Below are positions 48,813 to 59,460 of a stretch of DNA of 64,000 bases, in pieces. Below the pieces are notes generated by a model. It saw only the letters and a program-made list of their open reading frames with translations. It searched no databases and was not told where the DNA came from. The first letter of the stretch is position 1. Each line of letters begins with the position of its first letter. Both the position numbers and the translations under genes were made by a program. The stretch is from NCBI GenBank assembly GCA_001683735.1, contig LUGG01000015.1, positions 434,001 to 498,000 on the forward strand, written 5' to 3'. Source of the stretch: Grifola frondosa. Taxonomy: Eukaryota > Basidiomycota > Agaricomycetes > Polyporales > Grifolaceae.

Positions 48813-49891
48813 TTCGAATAGAATAAGCGGGACGGGGTGGGGAAGGCGACAAGGGCGGAGACAGGGAGGGAGGAGGAAGAGAGGAAGAAAGCAGGGAAGA
48901 CGCAGCTCAACGCGAGGTTTTCTGCGAGGCCTCTGTCATTTATGAATTCCCATAGAGAAGGTTCGAACAATCTACATCAGGTTCGAGGCAATCTGATAGG
49001 GTAACTGGACCCGAGATAACATACAAGTATCATTTATGACGTTCCTTTTGCCATTTGAGACAGAAGTACTTCCTGATGCAACTAAAACCGGAAGTTCAAG
49101 CGATTTACTTCCCTTGACGCACGGACCATGCAGCGCGCTCCGTCTTGTACAGTATTGCCTAGGCATTCGCGACCGAGTATGCTCAGTGCATAAGACAGTG
49201 CCAAGTGACACGGCCAAGATGTGCCTCACCCCAAACACGCGACTCTAATCGGTGAGGAACGTGCTGGGCGCGACGCACACGGTGTTCTGGGATTGGCACG
49301 GACATGCTGCACCGTCGAAGCCGGATAAGCAGATATACTTGGGTATCCGTTCATGATTTGCGGCATAATTAAAACAGAATGGTCATGCCAAGACTGGCCA
49401 ATATTCTGATACAAGAAAGGGAATCCTGCATTGTAAAAGGAATGAATACGAGGTTGCAATGCGTGCACACTATACCAAGGAATGTGACATAGAAGACGTG
49501 TTTATGATATGACTGCAGCTTGCATGCAAGGTTGCTCAGACCACCAATCGCATGTGATAGCGTCCAATTCTCCACGGGCAGCTTGACGCATAACAGAGAG
49601 GATACAAACGACCGACAGGATTGCGGCCAGCGGTGGTTCCCATTTCCTCTGAAAAAATAGATCAATGAGTACGATGTAAAAGCAGAGACAAGGATATGAC
49701 TCGCCTCTGAACGATCAATACACGAGGTCAAGGAGCCGCACGAAGCCGGAAGTATAATCAGTCGAGCAACTGGTAGTGTTAGTTTTCCGAGCATATCGCT
49801 TTACGAGAAGTCAAGTCTGCGCAAAAGTTCAAAAAATATTATATACGCCATTGTCCAAGGCTGGATGGTCTCTAGCTGCAAAGATGATAGA
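48813..49891. other. Intergenic between the cupredoxin-like and seven-helix genes
   Basis: A purine-rich GGGAGGAGG-type run (48835-48900) lies upstream of the cupredoxin-like start codon. A minus-strand frame of 141 codons (49369-49794) has no family signature and is probably chance. No other gene is seen. Confidence 0.5.
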
Positions 49892-51303
49892 CTACTTCGT
49901 CATAAGGAGGGACCGGGACAAAACAACTGGATTATTCTTATCCCGATACGCCACGTCTCCAAACATGCCCGTCGCAAAGATCCTTTTAACGTTGACGCTC
50001 AGCAAAATCGCGGCGGTAAGAAATTCGGGCAGCACATGGAACAAATAGAAAGTCCTTTTGGAGCCGGGAGAGTTGAGGGAGCCCGGCGCAGTGGACAGCA
50101 AGGAGGTCGTAGAGAAACGCATCACGATCATGCGGTAGGCTCCAACGATGCACTATAAGTCAGCGATGCGACCAGGATGAGTTATTGTGTTGTGGAGGGA
50201 AGGATCGGAACTCACGAGCAATAATGAAACAGCGAACACGAGCAGTGCAGAGTTTCGTGGAATGCGCGGCATCGCGAAATATGCCCATAGCGCGACTGCA
50301 TTGACTCCGATGATGAGGAATAGTGCGACGGCCGTACTCGCATATCTACCGAGGCTGTTAGCCACATATCCGCGACGACAAAATGCGACGGGGCACTGAC
50401 CTCAGCTGTTGTGTCAGCGCTGCATGAAATCCAGAGTTGATGGCCTGCTTGTAGTCGATGCCTGCAATGGAGGATAGGATGATGCACACCCATAAATTCA
50501 TGGCTACCACGCCACACACGCAACGGATCCAAAAGCGCCGTCGTGGCTGGTCCTCGAGAAACTCATTCGAATCGAAGGAGAGACTGAATGCGAGGGGGCG
50601 GCGTGTCCTGGGAGCGAAGTGAGAGGTTCGAGTGACTCGTCGTCGCGGAAGTTTTTGGAGACGGGCGTTCCCTGTGTAGAGGTGACCAGCATCGACCGGA
50701 GGATGGTAACGACGTCATGCCCGATGGAAATGAACCCAGCCCCGAAGGTCGTCTGCATGTACGTAACAAGGCCTTCGGATACGCGTTCCTTTGCGCTGTG
50801 TGCTTCAGCTATGCGCAAAGAGTATACGATAATCCTGATCGGAGAGACAGACATAGGTGAGCTGGTGAGGGAAGGGTAGCAAAGAAGTCCCTCACCGTTC
50901 AACGCTGAACAAGATAGTGCCTAGCAATGCCAGGGTCCGCGATCTAGGAGTAATCATGCGCCATGCCACGACCGGGAGAATGAGAGCGTATAGGATTACG
51001 AAAACGACTGATGGGAAGAAAATCGCTGGAGAAAGGGGTGCCGCCCACAGGTGAGGGAAAGAAAAATACAGGAGAAGAACCTGAAGACATCTGAGAATTT
51101 TGCTGGCATTCTGCTGATGCGCCTCTTCACCTTTATACGCATCGAATGCATTAACGATGTCAATCTTTAGTTGGGAGGATGCAGTGAATTAGCTCCAGGG
51201 TCGGCGGTGATGAGCGCTGCGCAGGGCATCATGATGAGAGAAGTTGCCAATGTACAGCTTGCAGTACTTACGCAAACAAAACAGCCTGGAGGATAAGCAA
51301 TTC
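49892..51303 (-). CDS. Multi-pass membrane protein, seven-helix type, function unknown
   Basis: Exons on the minus strand join with good sites. A probable first segment encodes LLILQAVLF (about 51303-51272). 51164-50896 encodes DIVNAFDAYKGEEAHQQ and two hydrophobic helices (LQVLLLYFSFPHLW, IFFPSVVFVILYALI). An exon from 50834 encodes YSLRIAEAHSAKERVSEGL, TYMQTTFGAGFISIGHD and a loop. Further exons give AMNLWVCIILSSIAGID, STAVALFLIIGVNAVALW, LLVFAVSLLLV and finally MRFSTTSLLSTAPGSLNSPG with TFYLFHVLPEFLTAAILL. The pattern is typical of an uncharacterised family of Agaricomycete seven-helix proteins. A single indel near 50585 shifts the frame between HAAP and DSNEFLEDQPRRRF. The N-terminal start codon is not resolved and may lie as far up as about 51510. 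Confidence 0.6.
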
Positions 51304-51910
51304 TGCGGAGTGGTCAGCCACTAGCCAATGATGTTCTCCACGGATCTCTCCGCATGTGACCAATGCCACATGGACGGGTGCAGTAGGGTGCAATCTCCGA
51401 GACAGTGGCACATCCGTCAGACATCGCTTGTCGACGGGCACTGTCTACTTACCTACATGGGTACCATGACGATAGTTCATTGGACGCATGGATCGCTTGA
51501 AGTCGACATTCTATACGCGAATCATTTAGGGCAGACGCAACCAACAAGTTTCGCCCTGCGCGTCCGATGAGAGCCTATTATTGATCGTTAAAGAATCTTC
51601 AACAGTTGATCAATAGCATCGTTCAAAGTTAAAATCGCCTGCATCGGCTACATTCGGCTAGTCGCTTAAAGCCAGATTATTATTGAGTGAAAATCAGACG
51701 ATGAGGAGATGGCGATACACTGCAGATTGATACGGTCGTCTGATCTCTCCGATCCGAAGTTTAGGGCTATTTGGATGAGTGACTCACGAGGTCACATCAC
51801 GATATGCCTACTGTTTGCCTGGCGACTTCGTACCTTCTGCCCCTTACCCACGTTTCACCTCCACATCTCTCTACCTCGTTGACTCCTCTTCTTGTAATTA
51901 CCTTCACCAA

Positions 51911-54111
51911 ATGGACGACGAAGACGGCCATGACGAAGACTTCGACGACAACGAACTGCACGACTTCGGTGTTGGTTGGGACGATCGGCAAGATGTGGAT
52001 GATAGAGACGATATAGATGATGGGGACGATGGAGACGATGGTGATGAAGTCCGAAGAAGGCGGCGGGGGAAGGGAAAGGACAAGGGGAAGAGGAAGGAGC
52101 GGGGCAAGAACATCACCTGGAAAGGTACTGCCCGTATTGATCGCTTACTTGATTGGCTTGCAGCGCACCCCACCGAGATGCGACAACTCGCTGGGGACTC
52201 GGTGAAAGATGCAAAGGCTGAGAATTGCCAGAAGGTGACGAATTCTGCGCCCCGAAGTCGTATTTTCAAGCGAATCGCCGAATTTCTGTTCTCCTCTGAC
52301 CCCGATCCTCATGTTGTCACTGATTACAACGACCATCCCACCCGGTATGTCACTTCCGTCGAGAATCAGTACACCTCGTAAGTTTACATGCACGTGCAGG
52401 GTTCATCAATCCTCATGGTATATTAGACTTCGCCAGAGATATCGGAAGGCGTGTGGTGAGTTTCGTTCTACTGGCAATGGCATCCTGGCTAGTGATCGTC
52501 TGCGTGGAGACCAGTCTTTGTATGGTAAGTTACAATTTCCTTATTTTTTATTTATTGTATTGACATTCACGCAGATAAAATCGTTCGAGAGTTCCCACAT
52601 TTTCCGAAAATGGATGGACTTTTCAACAAGATTCCCAATTTCAACCCGATCGTCGGGACATCAGAGCCGGCTCAGTCGCTCTCAAGCCAATTTGCTACAA
52701 CATTTATGGGGAAGTCTTCTGGCGGTAAGCTAGTCCAATTCGCGTCGAAACAATTGCTTATTTGGGAGGCCGCGCAGGTGGTGACACTCTGGGTGGTGAT
52801 CACGCTGGCAGCGTGCCATTCCAGACTGCGGGGATGATGTTCTCAAGTGACATCCCGTTTAGCTCCGATGCTGCACTTTTCTTCAATGACCTTGGTGCTT
52901 CGTCCTTTGGTCCTCCATCTGCTCAGCAGAGCGGGCACAACAACTTTGGTGACCTCTCAATGATCGACATCGATGACGCTGACATGCAGCGCATCTTCGA
53001 CACCGCCATGCAGTCTACTATCGGCGATACTGATTTCCAGCCTCCTCTTGATTCCACGATGCAATTTGATCTCCAGCGCACCGGTCCCACATCCTTCGTC
53101 AGCGGCGCTGACTCTATGTTTAATATGTCACCTCCTACATCTTTCGTCAGTCGCCCAGATATGTCTCTCCCCTCTCCTGCCAGCGCTAACCCACAGCGCA
53201 CTGGTCCCACATCCTTCGTCGGCGGCGCCGACTCTATGTTTAATATGTCACCTCTTGCATCTTTCGTCAGTCGCCCGGATATGTCTCTCCCCTCTCCTGC
53301 CAGCACTAACCCACAGCGCACTGGTCCCATGCCTTCTGGCGCCCACAGCCAATGTCTGACATCTAATCGCTCGCATTCTACGCCTTCCCTCATCTCATCG
53401 ACCTCTTTGGGCTCGTCTTCAGCCTCATCCATGCCTTCTGTCACTCGCCAGCGTGACCTTTCACCTGCTCGTGGTCGCTCCAAGCGACAGCAGAGCGCGT
53501 CTTCGCAACGTCTTGCAAACAAACCATACCTGCTTTCCAGCTCGTCGTCAAGTAAATCTATTCCAGAGAGTATCTCAGCCTTGGTGTCGGGGGCGAAGGA
53601 TGCGTTGAAGAGTTACAGTGACTCGAACGTCAACAGGGTCGCGGTGGAGTCGCGCGCAGTGGAGCTCGCAGCGCGGGATCGGGTCCATCAGCGTGAGGCA
53701 GAGAAGGAGCAGCGTGAGGCAGAGAGGAAGCAGCGTGAGGCAGAGTGTGCAGAGCGTCAGCAGGAATGCGAGCATGAGATTGAGTTGGAGAAACTGGAGA
53801 TGCGAAAGGAGGAACTCGGTCTCGAGCGCGAACAAATTTCACTGCGGCATGAGGAGATAGCCTTCGGGCACAGCCAGGCACTGCTCAAGATGGTTGAGTC
53901 TGGCGTGGATCTCAACGTCCTGTTGCGGGCGGTGAGGCCTTTGGGTGGTGTGGATCAGTTGCTGCCCCTCAATCCACCATCACAATCGCTTCCCACTGGC
54001 TCATCGTCACTCGCCTCTGGCTTGTCGTCACTTGCTGCTGGCTCATCGTCGTTCACGTCTCATAATACTGGTTGCGCGTCGGACTTTTTTGTGCAAGATC
54101 ACTTGCGGTAG
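51911..54111 (+). CDS. Harbinger companion protein (Myb/SANT-like, coiled coil)
   Basis: I chose the ATG at 51911 because the upstream in-frame stretch looks like untranslated leader. Exons are 51911-52377, 52427-52524, 52575-52724 and 52769-54111, all with GT-AG borders and matching phase. The protein starts with a very acidic region (DDEDGHDEDFDDNE) and a basic patch (RRRRGKGKDKGKRKERG). It then has a Myb/SANT-like DNA-binding domain (TARIDRLLDWLAAHP, RIAEFLFSSDPDP, LRQRYRKACGEFRSTG, VREFPHFPKMDGLFNKIPNF). A Ser/Pro-rich middle follows, with a 40-residue tandem repeat, then a long coiled coil rich in Arg-Glu-Ala (about 53690-53880) and a Ser-rich tail. In PIF/Harbinger elements this partner binds the ends and helps nuclear import of the transposase. 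The reading frame is intact. Confidence 0.85.
53074..53328 (+). repeat. 120-bp in-frame tandem repeat in the Harbinger companion gene
   Basis: Two nearly identical 120-base units (53074-53193 and 53194-53313) plus a partial third encode QRTGPTSFV, GADSMFNMSP, SFVSRPDMSLPSPAS. The unit is 40 codons, so copy number can vary without changing frame. Confidence 0.9.
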
Positions 54112-54203
54112 TTTGTATTCAGCACCGGAAGATGTATGATTTGTGCGAATATGATTTATTGTGTATCAATATTCAATTGTAAGGTGAAAATATAGCTGAA
54201 AAA

Positions 54204-56096
54204 TCAAGGAGACTCCGAAGATTGTGAGGCTAAAAGTGCATGCATAAGTTCCTCCCGGAATTGTTTCCCATCAGAATAATCAGTATTGCCTGCATCTGGA
54301 TATTCTTCGAAAAACTCGTGTTCACGAACACGATAGGCTGGCGGGTTCCCCTCTCGCAACATCTCTTTCCTCCAGTCCTCGTCGTTATTTACACCTTCAA
54401 AATCAATGATAAGATTATGTAAGATGAGACAGCATCGGATCCATGCGATCTCCCATTCGTGCCATTTCTTCGAACTGATTTGAATGCGCAGCTCACGCAT
54501 CGATTGAAACCGTCCTTTAAGCAAGCCAATCGCGTGCTCCGTGCGAACACGAATTGATGACAGGTTGCGGTTGAACGTCTTCTGATCAGCAGTGAGAGCT
54601 CCGTTTGTTGGCTTCTTGAATGGAGTCACACACCTTTTACAATAGGTTAGCCAATAAATAATAATAATTTACTGACTTACCATGTTTCCGACGGATATGC
54701 CGAATCGGCCCAAATCCATTCACCAGGACCGAGAAGACGATCGTGTTCACGATACATCCATGTCATACAGAATGCTTCGCTATCATGCACACTTCCTACG
54801 TTTCCAGCCGCATAATCGAGGAAATAGTGTTGCTGCAGCTAAGTCAGGCCTAAATGATATATGACTCATAACTTGTGCAGGTTTTCAGATATCACAGTGA
54901 TCTTACACTCATTTTGTAGCTTATATATAGCCGCATAATCTTGCCACATATCAAAATGGTATACCTTGTATTGATGGAGATATGGCCAAAAAGCTGATTG
55001 CAAAGTCCGACTTTTTAGTCAGCTTTTTTACCAATGTAATTGAAATTGAAACATATTCAAGATAATTATGCAAATGGTGGTGTCATGTTCAAATACATAT
55101 ACATCTTAGCTATTAATTTCAATTAATATTATATCTTTATCTGCAAAACTCATGTCAGAATATCTAAAAAGCTGAAACAGGTGTGACTAAGCCGTGGCAA
55201 CACTACGAGGAAACGCCCTGTAGGAAGAAATGTGACAAGCTGAATATAAAATATAAAATTAATTGTTAGTATATAATCTTACAATTATATTACATACCTG
55301 TGTATTTGTAGACGGTGCTCCATTTTTCCCGAAGAACGCATCTCCGAACCATGCTGGCTTTTCGAATAGATCCGATAGCATGCCGTCTGTGCCTAGATAT
55401 CCATTTCGCCACCTCTCACAACCGACTCTGCTTACAACCCATCGCTTTGCCGCTTCTATCTCATCCGCAGAAGGCCAGCGAAATGCTCGGTTATGCTGGT
55501 CGATAAGCGCCACCATTACCCGTTTTGTGTAGTTGTCCACTGTACCTGAATTTCATCAGCATATATCTACTTTTAACTAAAAATATCTTGCCTGTGGATA
55601 CACCAGCCCATTCAGCAATATCACCCAATGTGACGTTGCCATACCTGCCAAGCCGATAAAGCGTGACGGCAAGCTGATCTCGGACCGGGGCCTGAGAATT
55701 GTTCGAGTTATTTTTGAAAACTTGATGGTTTTCAATTAGCGAAAGAATATGTTCGAATGTAGCTGGAGCCATTCGCACAAGACGCCGGAAATCTCTCGGG
55801 CTATAATCAGCATGCCAAAATAGTAACGGAAGGTGCGACATTTTAGGAATCGGTTTTCCGGGATTCAAGACACGTCGATGAAGAATGTCGTCACGGAGCA
55901 CGGCATATGATTGCATAAGCTGCTCGAGGGATTCGATGGCATCGGTTATCAAGTGCTCATGAAATACCGTGGGAGGGTGAAAGTCAGCGGGAATTGCAGC
56001 ATGTGGGGGAATAAACTCATCCGGCTCGAACTGATCGAGCATTTGTTCAAGCGTGAGAAAGGGCGGTGGTGGGGTGAGTTCCTGCAGCATTTCCAT
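54204..56096 (-). CDS. PIF/Harbinger (DDE_4) transposase, possibly defective
   Basis: Exon 1 (56096-55592) starts MEMLQELTPPPPFLTLEQM and includes the helix-turn-helix-like segment RDQLAVTLYRLGRYGNVTLG and DIAEWAGVST. Exon 2 (55545-55298) carries DNYTKRVMVALIDQHN, PSADEIEAAKRWV and KPAWFGDAFFGKNGAPSTNT. Exon 3 (about 54845-54681) encodes YAAGNVGSVHDSEAF and GEWIWADSAYPSE. Exon 4 (54633-54204) encodes PFKKPTNGALTADQKTFN, IRVRTEHAIGLLKGRF and a C-terminal acidic tail. The second and third acidic residues of the DDE triad are visible (Asp in ADSAYP, Glu in RTEHAIG). I could not place an exon with the first Asp in the AT-rich 55297-54850. Intron 1 uses a GC donor (GCAAGA). The enzyme may be inactive unless a hidden exon exists. 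Confidence 0.75.
54846..55297. other. AT-rich interruption in the Harbinger transposase gene
   Basis: These 450 bases are much more AT-rich than the flanking exons and have no open frame that continues the transposase. It is either an unusually long intron, or the site where the exon with the first catalytic Asp has decayed. Confidence 0.5.
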
Positions 56097-56540
56097 ACTG
56101 AGAAAGCATATAAACGGGATGATGGCGGCGCCAATGGAGTTGTCGACGGTGTACAGCCAAAGCTCACGGTCATGGGGGATCGTCTAGGAGCCATGATGGC
56201 GAAGTTGGGGCGGATTGAGGTATATATACAGCTTGTAATCATTTTCGCAACTTAGTCGGTGCGACACCTAAGACAAAATAACTTCGACTACATTCAAAGG
56301 ACTGATCTCCCCGAGATTCCTAGGCAAGTTTGCCGAAATTAATGCGCGGGCGCTTCGAACTTTGAACGATGCTAATGAGTGAACTTACGTGCATCCATCT
56401 ATACATAATACATAGCTACATGCGCTAAAATGGGGCTGCGGAGTGGTAGTATGTATGCTATACACTGGCGCACAGCCTTTGAAGTTCGAGGTTGACAGTG
56501 CAAGCGCCGTATGCCAAATTTATCAATGCCAGATTAGGAA

Positions 56541-56553
56541 CATCAGCAAAATC
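56541..56553 (+). repeat. Second copy of the Plavaka-type transposon terminus
   Basis: CATCAGCAAAATC matches the first 13 of 14 bases of the ends of the 19.6-kb element, in the orientation of its left end. The following sequence has the same kind of AT-rich, TCTTAA-rich content, and GCACTTATAACAACC (56599-56613) resembles 13800-13814. No inverted partner is seen to the right within the window. Confidence 0.75.
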
Positions 56554-57036
56554 TCAATTTAACTTATCATACTTTTTGTCTCTTAATTGCTCTTAAATGC
56601 ACTTATAACAACCCTTATGAGATCTCTTTTATCTCTTAATCGAGTTTAGAACACTTTTAAGCAAGTCTAATCGAGGAGGCCGTGTCTCGAGCGCGAGGTG
56701 GAGCCGCTTGCTTCCCGTGATCCCTGCCGCGGACAGGATGAGTCTCGCAGACACGCTGGACTGGCGGGAGTCTAGGTATGTCGCTGCCGTTGTCAGCCGA
56801 TGACATTTCCTAAGTTGGCTCCTCCCGCATAGGTATACAGGGGCGTATGAGGAGGAGTCGCATCTCTTTCCGCAACCCTCGCGTTCGCATACCTCGCAGG
56901 TCCGTTTCGTCGCTCACGCTGTTGCCGCGCTGCAGCTCTCACTGACCCGCTGTGCCTCGCAGGCTCGTCTTTGTTCAAATAAAACTCTTAGTGTATCCGA
57001 GTATCAATAAACTACTCCCATCTACATAATCATCCT
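56554..57036. other. Region between the transposon terminus and the gag-like ORF
   Basis: About 130 AT-rich bases of subterminal character are followed by a GC-richer stretch (56680-56970). This resembles a 5' leader with CT-rich runs ending at the ATG of the gag-like ORF. I cannot define an LTR for that element. Confidence 0.45.
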
Positions 57037-58265
57037 ATGACGACCCCTATCGCCGCAAAACCTCCCTTCTCAGAATCTTTGAACATTACTACTGAGAAGA
57101 CAAGAACAAGCACCTCTCATCAATCCGACGCAGACTCAAACACCATCAGTTCTCCCAGTGTCGATTCAGGACCAAGCAGTACCACCAACATCGAATTGGG
57201 AACGGATTTCAATGCGACTGTCGTCAGAGAATGTGAACGAATCATCGAGAAGTACAGGAAGGATCAAATCCGTAAATCTGAAGCGAGTTACCTCCTCCTC
57301 AAAGCCATCGAGATTGACGAGTCGACGGAGATTGGAGAACTCCGAAGTCGCGAAGCCGCGTACGAAACGTTCTTCAACCAACTCGATGAGTGCGACCAAT
57401 CAAGACAACGAGCGAAAGAGCGAGGAGCAAAGAATATCGCTAGCGAATTCGCAATCGAAATTGACCCTGCTGGAACGACTAGGGATGTCAACTCCGAGTC
57501 AAATCCACAACGTGAACCTACCGCACGATCATCCAAGCACAGACGGGATAGTAGCGAGAGTGATGATGAACCCGAACCGAAAAGCAAAAAATCGGTCGAC
57601 GAATCCTTGTTCCCCTTCGCCTCGAGAGTTCAACTCGAACTCTCTCCGGAACTCCAGCGCACGCTCGCTCTCAAAGAGAACTACACCAGAGATCTCGCTT
57701 TCACAAAGCAAAAATTCCTCTGCCAGCCCGACTGTCCAGAGATCCCCGACGCCATCTGGGATGACATCCTCCGTAGTCGATATGCCGATCTCGACAAGAT
57801 CTTCACGGCAGTCTACACTGTCGACGGAGACCACAAGATGACCCTCAAGCTTGGAGATCTCGAAGTTGTCGCCGGACCCAGCAAACCAACTAAACACATC
57901 CAACGACATGGACAGTGGACCGTGGCCTGGTCAAAATACCAGCAAGGAGTTATTTATGCCTTCCCGCACCGAGCACTCGAACTCCAACAGTATCAGGACC
58001 AGATCACCAATTTCTTCGCAGCTGTCCCGGAATCGAGAGCTCTCAGCGTCATCAATTATGACAGAGCTGTCCGCTCCGAAGTTGGGAGAAGCAACCAAAT
58101 CCTACTCACTGACTTCTCCCGTTTCAATCATCTCTACACCATGCACGTCGTTGCAGCGGGAACGGGATCTTCAAGCTTTTCTGCGCAAATGGAAGGAGGT
58201 GGACGAGCAGGAGGATCTGTATCAAGAAAGAGGTCATCCGAAGCGTGCATCCGCTTCAACGAAGG
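57037..58265 (+). pseudogene. Gag-like ORF truncated by an LTR insertion
   Basis: The frame is open from MTTPIAAKPPFSESLNITTE for 410 codons. It has a Ser/Thr-rich start, a helical segment (VVRECERIIEKYRKDQIRKS), a charged linker (RRDSSESDDEPEPKSKKS), and a conserved globular part (FPFASRVQLELSPELQRT, HIQRHGQWTVAWSKYQQGV, YAFPHRALELQQYQDQI, VINYDRAVRSEV). It ends RKRSSEACIRFNEG, where a Cys-containing zinc-finger tail normally begins. At 58266 the Ty3/gypsy LTR starts, and the last eight codons before the stop are LTR sequence. Proteins with the WTVAWSKYQ and CxRFNEG pattern occur in Agaricomycete retroelement-like loci, possibly of the tyrosine-recombinase type; that assignment is from memory and tentative. 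Everything downstream of the insertion is outside the window. Confidence 0.6.
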
Positions 58266-58665
58266 TGTAACAAATTTCCCGATTTGGACATAAACGCCCA
58301 GTAGACGCTGGGACGCGTCGCGTTGATCACCTGCAAGATCAGGTGATGGTTGAAGGAGCGAGTGTCATTTTGATGACACTGATTGGTGAGCGGATGAGTA
58401 AGGCGCTATTGTGGGAGAGTGACCATACGTGCGTAAACGGACTTTGCTATTTAAGTTTGATTTTGCTACCTGGAACGTCAGCTCGTTCAACTTCGTTGAA
58501 CATTCGCTTTCGTTGCCAGGTAAGCAGTTTGTATACTAGTTGTATTTTAATATAACTTCGTTGAACATTCGCTTTCGTTGCCAGCTGTTGCCCAAACGAA
58601 ACGACCGTACGAATCTCAACACCGGGAGTAAGCGTACTCTGCCGTGGTTTTGGTGATTCGTTACA
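58266..58665 (+). repeat. 5' LTR of a Ty3/gypsy retrotransposon
   Basis: The 400-bp segment begins TGTAAC and ends GTTACA, the canonical TG...CA with a 6-bp inverted end. It interrupts a coding frame on its left and is followed by retrotransposon internal sequence on its right. A 31-bp direct repeat lies inside (58489-58519 and 58554-58584). I could not identify a primer binding site with confidence just after 58665. The partner LTR is beyond the window, so target duplication cannot be checked. Confidence 0.75.
58489..58584 (+). repeat. 31-bp direct repeat forming an intron-like GT...AG unit in the LTR
   Basis: The same 31 bases, ending CGTTGCCAG, occur at 58489-58519 and 58554-58584. The first copy is followed by GTAAGC and the second ends in CAG, so 58520-58584 has consensus splice borders. 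Confidence 0.85.
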
Positions 58666-59460
58666 GTTTGAACGAGCTTTGCTTACCGTCCCCCGTCGTC
58701 GATTTCAGTGACTCCATCACACGCTACCAGAGGGCAGTTGGGTGACTGTCGTTGCGCACAACGACATCGTCTCTGGAGAGGAGGTATCACTGAGGACGGC
58801 GCGCTGACGTTGTCGCCAGGAGCGCGGCCTTCATAGGAGAAGTCCCTCCGTCTACAACCCCGTTCCCCAGCAGAGGAGGAACGAGTTCCCCACCGAGATC
58901 GCTCGGAACCCCATCGACGCCGCGTACGAACGCCGAAGCGTCGAGCACTTCGAAGAGACCCGCGCTCTCTACATCGAGACCGAGGACGACTGGAAGCCCC
59001 AGGAGTTCGTCGTCACCCCCATCGCCGACGACACCCAGCTGTCTTAGGCTATCCCTCGCAGTCCTCACCGCCGTAGGACTTTCCCAATTCAGTTTCAAAC
59101 GCGACCGTACTCGCGTCGACGACCTTCGGTGGCACGACCACGCCCGCAACGTCCCGTACGACGTTCGCCTTCCCTCATCTCCTTTCGGTCTATTTGACCA
59201 ATATTCTTCTTTACCTTGACGACAATCGCCCCCTTCCCTGTGGGAGTTTTCGACTTAGTCAACTTCCATTTCGCCTTCCGTCAGATTACGAAGCACGTGG
59301 AAACGTGCACAAGTCGTGCGAGGAAGTCGCGGAACTCGCGAAGCGTCTTTTGAGACCAACGTGCAGTATTGTGAGAAGTACTGGCTGTAGGTCGAGGGAA
59401 CGGCAGGGCCTAGTATCGTGTACAATTGTATTCACTCCGCGTGCTTGAGAAAAAGAACCT
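58666..59460 (+). other. Leader and 5' coding remnants of the Ty3/gypsy element
   Basis: This sequence lies between the LTR and the first recognisable gag sequence. Short overlapping ORFs on both strands show no clear domain. It may include a degraded N-terminal gag. Confidence 0.5.

Larger units (their letters stand above)
51614..56374. mobile_element. PIF/Harbinger-type DNA transposon
   Basis: The ends are a 17-bp perfect inverted repeat, TAGCATCGTTCAAAGTT at 51614-51630 and its complement at 56358-56374. Inside are two genes transcribed toward each other: a Myb/SANT-like companion (plus) and a DDE_4-type transposase (minus). This two-gene layout is the classical arrangement of PIF/Harbinger elements. 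If the terminal TA is counted as target duplication, the ends start GCATCG; a full three-base TWA duplication is not evident. The element lies between the seven-helix membrane gene and a further transposon terminus at 56541. Confidence 0.85.

Noticed and set aside
52923..53522. 199-codon minus-strand frame in the Harbinger companion gene
   Set aside because: It is antisense to a low-complexity Ser/Pro repeat region of a gene with clear exon structure.
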